Source: Bedellia somnulentella
Taxonomy: Eukaryota; Arthropoda; Insecta; Lepidoptera; Bedelliidae
Length of the DNA stretch: 64,000 nucleotides
Reading direction: 5' to 3'
Assembly: GCA_963576735.1 (NCBI GenBank)
Contig: OY755170.1
Coordinates: 14,678,567-14,742,566, forward strand
Position 1 is the first letter of the stretch. Each line of letters begins with the position of its first letter. The notes below the pieces were generated by a model that did not search any database, was not told the DNA's origin, and worked only from the letters and a program-made list of their open reading frames with translations. A program made the translations under genes and the position numbers. Of this stretch, positions 45,774 through 57,079 are shown piece by piece.

Positions 45774-48142
45774 TCAATCGTTTATTGCATTCATCAATGT
45801 GTATAACAGTTCTTATTTCATAATTTATAACAGTTCTACATTGAAGACCCGGTGGGGCACAGCAATTTCTTATATCTAAGTTATTTTACAATAAAACTGA
45901 ATAGGAGAGGAGGAGGAAATTCCATAGAAGAAATTATAACTTTCATTCTCACACAAACACACACAAAACAAATACATACACAAGCACAACTTTAGAGCAT
46001 ATACATTTTCATGTAATATTGGCCGTTTCTAGCACTCTTTCATCCCAAATTTCTTCTAAGTACTCTTAATCGGGTCAATTTATACATTCAAGGTTACATA
46101 AATTCATAAGAAGCTGAAAATTGGCACAATTGTTCAAAACATGATTATAAATGAAACCTTAAAAGTCCCCATCGTTCCGAGGTGTGCTAAAAAATTTACA
46201 CGAGGTCAAAGGTCAAAAAAATGAGTTTTTTGCGATTTTAAGCGAAACAGTGAGTTTTTCCGCAAAATCACCCTGGTACAAAATTGTAGATCAGAAAATT
46301 CTCTACAAAAAAGATATCAATAATTTTGTTCCTAAAACCCACCATTTTGAAGATATAACGCGTTGAAAAGTTCGATCATTGGTAATCTTCATACTTTGCA
46401 CACGTTTCCACGCCACCTATGACTTATGTACTTATTTACGCGTTTTATTTTAACGTGGTATCCCCTGTAGGCCTATTCCACGGGTCTGCAGTGATTTTAT
46501 TTGTTTTAAAACTATTGTAAAATATTATTGTACATATCGGTTGGTTAAAATAATGGCGGTGTAATTGAAAATGAAATGATTAATATTCCTCGTCTGATTC
46601 GTAATTTTCCAGGATTACTGTTTCTTGTTCTTCGTCTTCTTCTTGTTCTTCTTCCTGTTCTTCTTCTTCTTCTTTTTCTTCTATTTCACAGATCAACTGT
46701 CCCACTAGCGATTCCTCATTGGTATCAAATGAGTCTTCTAGATTAGCTGACTCAACATTAGAGCACGATCGGCCTTGGCAGTTTGTGCATGCTAGGGAAC
46801 AAAACAGTCCAACTTTTCTGCATCCACATTTAGCATTACAATACAACCTTTTTTACAGTTGAAAATATTGAGTTGAGAAGTTTCTCAGGTGCTGGTGGAA
46901 ATAAAGTTAGAACTGGCTCTAATGTATTGTCGACCAACTTCCAACCCCAGTCTTAAGGGGGCCAGCTGATTACCAAGCCACACTTGAACTTGGTAATATA
47001 CCCGAAATAAATGTTGGTGAGCAGCTACTGGGGTTGGAGGTAAAGAAGCTAGTTGTACTTGCTTTTTATTACGCGTATTTTTAACAAAAGTTGCATATCG
47101 CAACTTATCTAAGCAAGTAAGTAAGTAGTTTTCATATTTTAACTTATATTGTATAGAAACAAGTTACAATCACCAATAGCAAATAAATTTAAGTTATAAC
47201 ACCTTATAAGTGATGTTCATACGTGGCGTACATGTGCAAAGTATGAAGATTACCAATGATCGAACTTTTCAACGCGTTATATCTTCAAAATGGTGGCTTT
47301 TAGGAAAAAAAATATTGATATCTTTTTTGTAGAGAATTTTCTGATCTACAATTTTGTACTGAGGTGATTTTGCGAAAAAACTCACCGTTTCGTAAAAATC
47401 GCAAAAAACTCTTTTTTTTGGCCTTTGACCTCGTGTAAAATTTTTAGCACACCTCGGAACGATGGGGACTTTTGAGGTTTCATATATAATTGAATTTATG
47501 TAACCTTCCTCCTTATTTTAGGCCTAAATTGACCGGACTATCTGTTATGCTGTAATAGCACTTACTGATCAAGAAAAATTTTAGTTTTGTTGAAAATTTT
47601 GCATATGGTTCTATATTTTTTAACGAGTTTGGAAGATGGTTATATATTTTAATTGACATGACGAATGGGCTAGACGTGTGTAGAGTTAATTTTGAAATTG
47701 GAAGGGTCAGTTTATTTCTATGCCGAAGTGAGTAATACGTCTGAGATTCATCGCGATTCTTGTACAGTTCTTGGTTATTTCTGACAAATTTACACATTTC
47801 CATAATATAAATAGACGGAACAGAAAGTATTTTGTTATTTCTAAAATGCGGTTTACAGCTTTTGAGTTGTTCGATGTTAACAATAATCCGAATCATTTTT
47901 TTCTGCAATGTAAGTAAGGCTGGAGCTTCCGTACTGTTTCCCCACAATATAATGCCGTAACTGAGCCAGGAATGGGCGTATGCATAGTATACGGCCTTAG
48001 CGGTTTCAAAATTTGTTGTTTTTTTAATTTCATTTAAAGCATAAACAAATCTACTAATTTTCGATACTATTTTATTGATGTGACTTTTCCAGTTAATGTG
48101 CGTGTCAATATTAGTACCTAAAAGCGAGAATTCGTCAACTAC
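45774..48142 (-). mobile_element. LINE-B inserted in LINE-A, itself interrupted by a TIR element
   Basis: Read on the minus strand, it starts near 48142 with NVVDEFSLLGTNIDTHINW and continues through SWLSYGIILWGNSTEAP, KSCKPHFRNNKILSVPSIY and CYYSIT at 47545. After the TIR element (47540-46067) it resumes EYLEEIWDERVLETANIT-stop near 46010. It ends with GCAATAAACGATTGATTTGA and an ATTTG repeat tail at 45774-45800. It is 5'-truncated, lacking the RT core. Confidence 0.85.
46067..47540 (-). mobile_element. TIR element copy 1 (CXC/acidic protein remnant)
   Basis: Long terminal inverted repeats of about 320-340 bp. The right end is TAGTCCGGTCAATTTAGG on the minus strand; the left is the decayed TAATCGGGTCAATTTA. 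A 3-bp target duplication TCT lies at 46064-46066 and 47541-47543. Inside, on the minus strand, are pieces of a protein: MRYATFVKNTRNKKQVQLAS, then after a deletion and frame breaks CNAKCGCRKVGLFCSLACTN and an acidic Glu-rich end YESDEEY. Removing the element and one TCT restores the LINE-B frame exactly. Confidence 0.9.
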
Positions 48143-48600
48143 ATTTAATTTTAACTGTCCCTTGCCAATACATATTTGAGAATTTAATGTATGCCAAAAA
48201 GAATAAAGGCCAATTTAGTAAATAGTGATAGGCATACTGTTAACACTCGAAATAAGGAGAAACTTAACGTACCGAAGTGGAGACTTAATAAAATAAGTAA
48301 CTCCTTTATGGGACTACCCCTGAAAATGTTCAACAAACTTCCTTCTGACATATTGGGATTGCCTGTGGCCTCTTTTAAAAAGGCAATTAAAGCCATGCTT
48401 TTAAAGAAATCTTACTACAGTGTTCAAGAATTTTTTAAACGACATAAGCCCAACGCGCATATGACCATGTCCGTAAAGCTATAAATCTTCCCTCGTTATT
48501 CCTAGGAATAATTGTCTGGTGAGGATTTTTCTTCTCACGTTATGTGATTGGTTTTTGTGATGGACAATTGATTTTAATTATATCAAACTAAAGTTTGGTT
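48143..48600 (+). mobile_element. LINE-A: C-terminal continuation after the insertion
   Basis: It resumes LTVPCQYIFENLMYAKK and, after one frame shift at about 48183-48225, NTRNKEKLNVPKWRLNKI, GLPLKMFNKLPSDI and KAIKAMLLKKSYYSVQEF to a stop near 48484. This is the usual C-terminus of this LINE type and continues KFKDIGI at 45766. Confidence 0.8.
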
Positions 48601-48661
48601 TAGTCGCATAGAAATTTTTTTACAAAGTAAAAACAAGTTTATCAACTGAAATTGTACAAAC

Positions 48662-50007
48662 TAGTCCGGTCAATTTAGGCCTAAAATAAGGAGGAAGGTT
48701 ACATAAATTCATAAGAAGCTGAAAATTGGCACAATTGTTCAAAACATGATTATAAATGAAACCTCAAAAGTCCCCATCGTTCCGAGGTGTGCTAAAAATT
48801 TTACATGGGGTCAAAGGTCAAAAAAATTAGTTTTTTGCGATTTTAAGCGAAACGGTGAGTTTTTCGCAAAATCTTTCCAGTACAAAATTGTAGATCAGAA
48901 GATTTTCTACAAAAAAGATATCAATATTTTTTTTCCTAAAAGCCACCATTTTGAAGATATAACGCGTTGAAAAGTTCGATCATTGGTAATCTTCATACTT
49001 TGCACACGTTTCCACGCCACCTATGAGGTAGTGTACTTAGCGCGTTTTATTTTAACGTGGTATCTCCTGTAGGCCTATTCCACGGGTCTGCATTGATTTT
49101 ATTTGTTTTAAAACTATTGTAAAATATTATTGTACATATCGGTTGGTTAAAATAATGGCGGTGTAATTGAAAATGAAATGATTAATATTCCTCGTCTGAT
49201 TCGTAATTTTCCAGGATTACTGTTTCTTGTCCTTCGTCTTCTTCTTGTTCTTCTTCCTGTGTTTCTTCTTCTTTTTCTTCTATTTCACAGATCAACTGTC
49301 CCACTAGCGATTCCTCATTGGTATCATATGAGTCTTCTAGATTAGCTGACTCAACATTAGAGCACGATCGGCCTTGGCAGTTTGTGCATGCCAGGGAATA
49401 AAACAGTCCAACTTTTCTGCATCCACATTTAGCATTACAACCTTTTTTACAGTTACAAAATATTGAGTTGAGAAGTTTCTCAGGTGCTGGTGGAAGTAAA
49501 GTTAGAACTGGCTCTAATGTATTGTCGACCAACTTCCAACCCCAGTCTTTAGGGTCCAGGTGATTACCAAGACACACTTGAACTTGGTAATATACCCGAA
49601 ATAAATGTTGGTGAGCAGCTACTGAGGTTTAAGTTATAACACCTTATAAGTGATGTTCATACGTGGCGTACATTTGCAAAGTATGAAGATTACCAATGAT
49701 CGAACTTTTCAACGCGTTATATCTTCAAAATGGTGGCTTTTAGGAAAAAAAATATTGTAATCTTTTTTGTAGAGAATCTTCTGATCTACAATTTTGTACT
49801 GGAAAGATTTTGCGAAAAACTCACTGTTTCGCTTAAAATCGCAAAAAACTAATTTTTTTGACCTTTGACCCCGTGTAAAATTTTTAGCACACCTCGGAAC
49901 GATGGGGACTTTTGAGGTTTCATTTATAATCATGTTTTGAACAATTGTGCCAATTTTCAGCTTCTTATGAATTTATGTAACCTTGAATGTATAAATTGAC
50001 CGGACTA
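48662..50007. mobile_element. TIR element copy 2, interior inverted relative to its ends
   Basis: The ends are TAGTCCGGTCAATTTAGG and TAAATTGACCGGACTA, with the 3-bp duplication AAC (48659-48661, 50008-50010). The minus-strand interior (49577-49182) encodes the second half of the same protein as copies 1 and 3: WGWKLVDNTLEPVLTLLPP, FCNCKKGCNAKCGCRKVG, then the Glu-rich end. The N-terminal part is deleted at about 49623. Compared with copies 1 and 3, the gene lies in the opposite direction with respect to the two distinguishable ends. Confidence 0.88.
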
Positions 50008-50337
50008 AACCATATTTTGAAAAAATGTGAATGTAAAGAGTTTCTTTGTTGCTTCTTCTCTTTACGAACACCTTCCGAAGCAACGGATTAATGATAAATT
50101 AAAAATTTTGACGTTCCAATTCCAGTATTTAACTTTATTTTGAAAAATAAACTTTATGACTTTTTTTGACTTTTTATATGAATGTATGTATGTTTTTAAA
50201 TAGTACAAGTGATTTGATAGATCGAAATGTCATTAATGGAAATTAAGATGTCATCTTTTTATAAAATTGCTGTTTGTTATTAGATATATAGTCAGTCAGT
50301 TTTGCCTTTTATACTTACATATACTTCTATATATACA

Positions 50338-50854
50338 CAGTGATGGATTTACACTAGGGGCAGTCTTAAAGTGAGAACTTGAGTCTTCATTAGATGACGA
50401 ATTTGTGCACTTTCATGCTCATTGCACCGAAAAAAAGATGGAAAAAAATTCACCTTCTGATCTTCTGAAACTTTTGCACTCAAACGACCTTTATACTGAG
50501 TTTCCAAACTTAGAAATCGCTTATCGAATATTTATAACTTTAGCTGTAACAAACTGTAGCGCAGAACGATCGTTTTCTTGTTTAAAACGAGTTAAAAATT
50601 ACTTGCGTTCTACAATGGGTGCAAATTGACTTAATAGCTTAGCTATTCTATGCATAGAGTCATATGTCCTTCAACGTTTAGATTGTGAGGATTTAATCGA
50701 CCAGTTTGCGATTCAAAAAGCCAGGCGAGTTTGCCTGTGAAAAAAGTAATGCAATACCAATATAAGTCGTCCTTAAGGCAAAATTTATAATTCTATATAA
50801 AGAGTTTCAAATTCATTTCGCGTATCAACTACAACTCGTGCAAATCCATCACTG
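50338..50854 (+). pseudogene. hAT element derivative with transposase C-terminal remnant
   Basis: The ends CAGTGATGGATTTACAC and GTGCAAATCCATCACTG are near-perfect inverted repeats, with an 8-base flank TATATACA/TATATAAT that may be the target duplication. The interior (50403-50740) encodes the hAT C-terminal dimerisation motif LAVTNCSAERSFSCLKRVKN followed by LRSTMGAN, a stop, and LNSLAILCIESYV. The catalytic core is absent and the remnant is dead. Confidence 0.85.
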
Positions 50855-50996
50855 TATATAATACATAATAAATTTTCTTTAATTAATTAAATACTCTGAT
50901 TCTTAAAAAATAAGTTATCAAAACTATTAAAATACAATTCCGATCATAGGGCGGCACTTTCTTCAGTGCCCCAGGGCGGCATAATTGTAAATCCGT

Positions 50997-50998
<2 letters not shown>

Positions 50999-51076
<78 letters not shown>
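50999..51076. repeat. (AT)n microsatellite
   Basis: An uninterrupted AT dinucleotide run of about 75 bases. Confidence 0.97.
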
Positions 51077-51077
<1 letters not shown>

Positions 51078-51224
51078 TATATGTACGTAGAAAAGGCAAA
51101 ACTGACTGACTATATATCTAATAATAATAACTCAGCGGGAATCGGACCCACAACCTTCGGATCGAGAAGCTAGTCGACCATGGACGTCGTAAATAATTAC
51201 TAGCAGAGACCAAATATTTATGAC

Positions 51225-51300
51225 TAGCTGTTCCCCGCGACGTCGTCCGCGTCACTTTGTGTTTTTAAATAAAAAATAATATATCTTAAAGTACTTCTGC
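51225..51300 (-). repeat. Helitron-like 3' end remnant
   Basis: The minus strand reads CGACGTCGCGGGGAACAGCT then AGTCA, similar to the ...GGG-CTAGT ends of Helitron-like repeats elsewhere in the window. Confidence 0.4.
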
Positions 51301-51437
51301 GTAAATGATATATTTTTTGTTTTCTTGTGGCAGAAGAACATACTGATTTTCCCCGCAATCCGATCTTGACAATACGACATATAGTTGGCCATGTGAAAAA
51401 CAATCTTAGCCGTAAGCTCCACTTAAATCAATTGTTG

Positions 51438-54104
51438 TGAAAGATACACCAAAGCCGTGGTTAACTCCCAACATAAGGTTTATGATGCGACTTCGGGATG
51501 AAGCACATAGTAAGGCTAAGAGGGAGAAGAGTGAGACTAGCATTAAGTATTACAAAGATTTGAAACATCAAGTTATATCATCGTTACATGCTGAAAAAAA
51601 GGCTTTTTTCGAGCATTCCATTAACAATAATGATGGTGATTCACGAACCCTTTGGAAAAATTTGAAACGTTATATCTTGCCAAATAAGCGCGATGTTGAA
51701 CTGCCACCTTCTTTTGATGATCCAGATAAGATTAATGATTTTTTCTGTACCGTGCCAGGATCTTGTAACGTTAGTATTTCAGACTTGACTTTTTTTGAGT
51801 TTAACCGCTACGGAGACAGCACATTATCGTTGGAACCAGTGACGAGCGATATTGTTTATAAAGCTGTCAAAAAAATCAAAACAAAAGCTACAGGTTTCGA
51901 CAAGGTTTCGACAGAATAAATATTGACATGATACTTCTGACATTTCCTACTACACTTGACGTATTGACAGCCATTGTTAACAAAAGCATTATCTCTAGTA
52001 AATTTCCTTCTTTTTGGAAAACAGCCAAAATCACACCGCTCCCGAAAAAGCCTAATCCTACCCTTACTTCCGATTTACGAGCAATCAGTATACTCCCATG
52101 TGCATCGAAGATAGTAGAAAGGGTGGTATATGATCAGCTTTCGAAATACCTAGAGGGGAATAATATTTTGCCGGAGCTTCAATCTGGTTTCCGCAAAAGC
52201 CATTCAACAGCAACAGCGCTGTTAGATGTTGTCAATAATGTTTTAAAAGATCGCGATAGTGGGTTAAGCACGTTATTGGCATTATTAGACTTTTCTAGGG
52301 CTTTCGATTGTTTGTTTTCTACCCTGGCTCTATCCAAGATGTCGTATTATGGATTTGATGTCGCTACAGTTCGTTGGTTCGAAAGTTATTTGTCCGACCG
52401 TAAGCAATTTGTCGAATTACGTAAGAGGAATGGTGTAGTCCTTACATCCTCCGAGAGAACACTAGAGCGAGGAGTTCCACAGGGTTCGATATTGGGTCCA
52501 CTCTTGTTTATTCTCTACACTGCAGATCTTGTAAATAGCATAAAAAAATGCAAGTTTCATATATATGCAGATGATTTGCAACTGTACATTTCTGGTCATC
52601 CCAAAAATATAGTAAACACAGTAGGTAAATTGAATAATGATCTAAATCAAATTGCTGCTTGGACGGAAAAGAATTGCCTTGTTTTGAACCCGGCGAAATC
52701 TAAGTTCATGATTCTTGGTACTAAGACTCAGATCTCTAATACGTTGGAGGCCTTAACGACTTGTGATGTAGCTAACATGGATCAACCATTAGAAAGAGTC
52801 TATGAAGCACGAAATCTAGGCATACTGATGGACGGGGAACTGCGGTTCGTAAACTATGTTCTGTCAGTAGTCAGCAACTGCTTTTATAGACTCAAAATTC
52901 TATACAATATTCGCGATTACCTAAGTGAGAATTTGCGTGTTCAACTTTGCGAATCATTGATATTGTCTAGGATAAACTATTGTGACGTGGTCTATGGTGG
53001 TTGCATACTGGGTCGTACACAGAGGCTTATACAACGTGTGCAAAACGCATGCGCACGTTTTTGCTATCGTATTCCTCCTCGCTCCCATATCACCCCGTAT
53101 TTGAACGAAGCAAAACTTTTAAATATGAAGGGTCGTAGATGTTTACATCTCGCAAGTCTTATGTTCAGTGTAGTTAGGCTTGAATCACCGGCTTATTTGC
53201 ATAAAAAACTGCAATGGTCTAAAAGTGACTATCAGTTCAAAGTCAGGGCGATCTTGCCTCTGCACCGATCAGTGGCGTTCCGGGGTAGTTTTAGGTTTGC
53301 TGCGTCCAAATGCTGGAACGATATTCCCCCACCTATACGTGCTGTGACTGGTAGAATCACTTTTAAGCGCAAGCTTAAAGAATTCCTACTAGCCCAGCAA
53401 AACCCGTCCAGCAAGGCTCCATAGAGCAATCAAATGTTTTCCTTTCATGAAACCTATCCTATCCTGTCCAATCCTGTTCTCATTATTTTTATTATTATTT
53501 TTTAGTATTTATTATTTGTATCTCGTAGTTACGTATCTTTAGGTATAGGGAAAAGTTATTTTTATTATTTATATTTTTAGAAAATACTAAACAATATATA
53601 TGTTATTCTGATGTATTCGTTACAATGTATGTTTTTTTTATGTTATTTTTATTGATTCTCTTTATATGTCGTATGATTATGAGCTATATATTTATATCGA
53701 CTATTTGTTTTTACATAAGTAATGTATTATATATTGTATTCCGCTTGTATGACTCTCGTGCTGTCACTGGAGAGCGCTGACTGAAAATCAGTGCTGTGAG
53801 GTAACTCCTCACAGTTTTTGCTGAGTCAGCGCCATTTCGCTGTTCAATGGCACAATGTTTTTTTTTAGTTTATCATTTTAATTTGTTAATAATTTCCTCT
53901 TTTTGATTTTGTGTTTCTTTGTAAACATTTAAGGTATTATTTTTATTGTTTTTTATATTTTCACTGTTTTTTTGTAGTTGTAAATATTTTGTTAACTTTT
54001 GTTTTTTTTTTTGGTTTCGTTATTATTATTTTTGTGTTGCATATCTGTTGTGCCATATTTACGGCGAATAAATGTATTTCTTCTATCTTCTTCTATTTCT
54101 TCTA
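51438..54104 (+). mobile_element. Jockey/CR1-like LINE, 5'-truncated, near-intact reverse transcriptase
   Basis: Reverse transcriptase of a non-LTR retrotransposon. The first ORF (51437-51919) covers the post-endonuclease region (KPWLTPNIRFMMRLRDEA) to KATGFDKVS. A one-base shift near 51910 leads to the main ORF (51928-53424, 498 codons). The main ORF has LLDFSRAFDCL (motif A), ERGVPQGSILGPLLF, FHIYADDLQLY with YADD at 52564-52575, and a C-terminal half ending in RITFKRKLKEFLL. The endonuclease is missing. The 3' UTR holds a nested stem-loop (53774-53832) and ends GGCGAATAAATGTATTTC with a TTCTTCTA repeat tail. It looks fairly young but cannot encode a full element. Confidence 0.92.
53774..53832 (+). 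ncRNA. Structured element in LINE 3' UTR
   Basis: The outer stem GCGCTGACT/AGTCAGCGC is 9 bp, and the inner stem CTGTGAGG/CCTCACAG is 8 bp with loop TAACT. A related LINE end at 62975-63034 folds the same way with different paired bases. It may be recognised by the element's reverse transcriptase (inference). Confidence 0.65.
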
Positions 54105-54679
54105 AATATAAAAAATCTTTTACAAAATGAAAGTGTATTGAGTAAGTATTAGGTATTACACGACACGACGAGATGTAGAAAATATATTTCGGATGTTTAT
54201 ATATTATTATAACGCTTCGATGTATCGTACATAGCAAAAACCAATAATATACTGAATTCTACTGTTCCGTAAAGAGAGAGAGAAAAGATACCAAGGAAAA
54301 ACAAAGTTAAAGCCAAGTTTCAGTATTTATATAAAGCCAAGTTTAAGTATTTATACAAAAACAAAAACGAAATCATACCGCTATGTAGAATATATATAGT
54401 CAGCGCCATCTAGTGTTAATTCATGACCACAAAAAAAATATTTGTTTCAACGACTATACCTCCAAACATAGATAGTACACGAATTTTAATGATGATTTGT
54501 TAATGTTAATGCCACGTTTCAAAAAAATGTACACCACCTGTTTTTGCACTGTCGCAAATGTTTGATGATTTTGGGAAGTTATGTATAGCTAAATTTTATT
54601 GCAGAAGTATTTTTAAATGAAAGCTTATTTAATAAACTAACACTAGAATAAATATACATAACATAAAACATAAACATAA

Positions 54680-54765
54680 ACGTTCACGCCGAATATCCCC
54701 GAAGGGGTTGGCAGAGGTACTAATACTTCTGAACATCAAGTGACTTTGTCACCTGGTGAGAGTAG
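54680..54765 (-). repeat. SINE-B 3' part fragment
   Basis: CGTTCACGCCGAATATCCCC and ACTTTGTCACCTGGTG match the family. Confidence 0.7.
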
Positions 54766-56022
54766 AATAAATATCAAATAATTATAATGAGAATCAGTTG
54801 TAAATGAACATATATTTTCGCTCTGATGACATAATTTTTTGAGTGTCCCACCAACAATTTGATACAAATAAAACGTGTTTGCTAATTTTTTTATATGAAA
54901 ACCCTTTCTAAATTTCAGTTTTGTGTAAAGGTTGTACGATGTTTTATTTATTTTTAATGCATTTTCCCTAATTTATACATAACTTTTCCATTATTTGTAC
55001 GATAGTGCTGTCCCAAAATTTACGAAATCCTCACTAATCAGTTTGGTGACGGCTCATATAGTAGATTTTTTACACATAATACGATCAAGTAGTCTTTTCT
55101 TTTGTGCTAGTGGAGTCAACGTCTGCAAAGAGCTGGATGTGTTTTAAGCTGAAGCACCTGTAAGTCATTTTTGAAAGTCAGTTTGGTGTGCTCATTTCTT
55201 CCTAATAGTGGCGAATTACTGTTTCAGGAATATTCAATTTGATTGAGGTGCTCATAAGGTTCCAAATTCCAATAAAATATATAACTATTCTGTGATCTTT
55301 TGAGGTGAAAAATATGTATTTGTGTGGAACCAAACAGAGGTGACGGTCAGTTTGCTGACGTCAAGTATACACATACACAAGTATAAGCTTCTCGCGCGTG
55401 TCACCTCGCTCGCCGGCCAGCGCAGCGCAGCGTCTTGTCTTGCGCTTCATGTACGCGTGTCAATTTTGTGGCAGAGTAATTTTAAAATTGTATTATCTTC
55501 TAAGATGTTAATTTAAATGAAGTGATGTAAAGGACAATCAATTGTTCACAATTCAATAATCTTAATCAACAACACGTTTATTTTGATAAGGATTAATGTT
55601 AGGTTTTAAAAAAATATGGAAATAATTGGCAATAATGCATTATTTTGACCAAATTTGATTACCATAAGAATGGTTATAGTGAGTCAATCTTAAAAGCTAG
55701 ACATATACTGTTCTGAAATTTTTTTTAGAATATTTAAAGAGGATTAATTTTTCAGTACATACTTTTTGGGTTACTTCAACCGTTTACGCAGCGCATACAA
55801 CGAAGCCTGCAAATATGAATAATTTTCCCCGTTTTTGCAACATCTATCGCTGATTCTTTGCTTCTATTAGTTGCAGCGTAATGCTATGTAGCTTAAAGCC
55901 TTCCTCAATAAATGGACTATCTAACACAAAAATATTTTTTCAATTTGATTGGGTAGTTCCTGAGATCCTAGGGTTCAAACAAACAAACAAACAAACTTTT
56001 CAGCTTTATAATATTAGTATAG

Positions 56023-56062
<40 letters not shown>

Positions 56063-56149
56063 TAGATTTTCGAGGGTTTAAATGGTTTTAAATATAATAA
56101 TATAAATTTCACTCCTCTTATGTCTAAATTAAACTAAAAAAAACTCAAT

Positions 56150-56465
56150 CCTTGACGCTGTATATCCTCGAAAGCGTGGCAGAGATACTAGTTCTTCTTA
56201 ACATCATGTAACATTGTCACCTTGTGGTTAGAGCACCCACGTTTTGCTTGGGTAGTGTACTTACGCAGTAGGGGGCAGGCCTATCACCGTTTTGTACGAA
56301 TACACTGTCATATAACTAAGTACAACTTTCAACCGTTAACAACCATGATAAATTAAACATACAATATGACTTTAGAAAAGACTAATAGGTGTAGTACCGA
56401 CCTGGGATATGAACCCACTGCTGTCTTCATTTTAGGCGGGTGTTGTCCCCCTTGAGCTATCATGA
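56150..56465 (-). repeat. SINE-B copy
   Basis: It runs from TATCCTCGAAAGCGTGGC to the tRNA-like head at about 56400-56465 (minus strand TGATAGCTCAAGGGGG). Confidence 0.75.
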
Positions 56466-56574
56466 GTTTAAAAAAATGGATATCGTAATAATTAAATAAA
56501 ACAAAAGCGTGGCAGAGATACTAGCACCTCTGAACATCAGGAGACATTTTCACCTCAAAAAAACACAAACTCAA

Positions 56575-56905
56575 ACGTTCACGCCGAGTATCCCCGAAGA
56601 GGATGGCGGAGGTACTAATACTTCTGAACATCACGTGACATTGTCATCCAGTGTTCAGAGTACCCACGTTTTGCCTGGACAGTGTACTCACGTGATAGGG
56701 GGCAGACCTATCGCCGTTTTGCACGAATACACTGTCACATGACTAAGTACAACTTATACATGTGGGTTTCCTTACGATGTTTTCCCTCACCGTTAGCAAC
56801 CATGATAAAATACACACATGTCTTTAGAGACAAATTGATGTAGGCTCGACCCGGGATTAGAATAAACGATAAGCGGCGTTCTACCCACTGAGCTATCACG
56901 TTGTC
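56575..56905 (-). repeat. SINE-B copy, best preserved
   Basis: It carries CGTTCACGCCGAGTATCCCC, AGTGTACTCACGTGATAGGG, TATCGCCGTTTTGCACGAAT and GATGTTTTCCCTCACCGTTA in order. The minus-strand head has GATAGCTCAGTGGGTAGAAC. Confidence 0.8.
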
Positions 56906-57078
56906 ACAGTACCCACGTTTCGTCGTGTTCAGAATACCCACGTTTTGCTGGGATAGTGTACTTACGCAATAGGGCTGTTGCCTATCACCGTTTTACCCGA
57001 ATGTACTCTCATATGACTTAGTATACAACATGCAACCGTTAACAACTATGATAAATAAAACACACAATATGACTTTAG
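56906..57078 (-). repeat. SINE-B partial copy
   Basis: A tandem partial copy with TACCCACGTTTTGCTGGGAT and CCTATCACCGTTTTACCC. Confidence 0.65.
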
Positions 57079-57079
57079 A

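Larger units (their letters stand above)
50279..51124. repeat. 47-bp inverted repeat pair enclosing a hAT remnant
   Basis: The arms at about 50279-50325 and 51077-51124 (TAGATATATAGTCAGTCAGT, TTTTGCCTTTT) are inverted copies with few mismatches. They enclose the hAT remnant and a long AT tract and could be the ends of a larger mobile element. Confidence 0.75.
54105..57079. other. Repeat-rich stretch without genes
   Basis: Contains SINE-B fragments (54680-54765, 56150-56465, 56575-56905, 56906-57078), a GC-rich patch at 55385-55440, a Helitron-like end with (CAAA)n at about 55975-56030, and a (TA)n tract at 56026-56060. No host gene recognised. Confidence 0.6.

Noticed and set aside
46184..46366. 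Short ORFs in the inverted repeats (also at 48746-48970, 49709-49933 and 60157-60363)
   Set aside because: They are repeated because the terminal repeats are repeated; frames differ between copies and contain frequent breaks.
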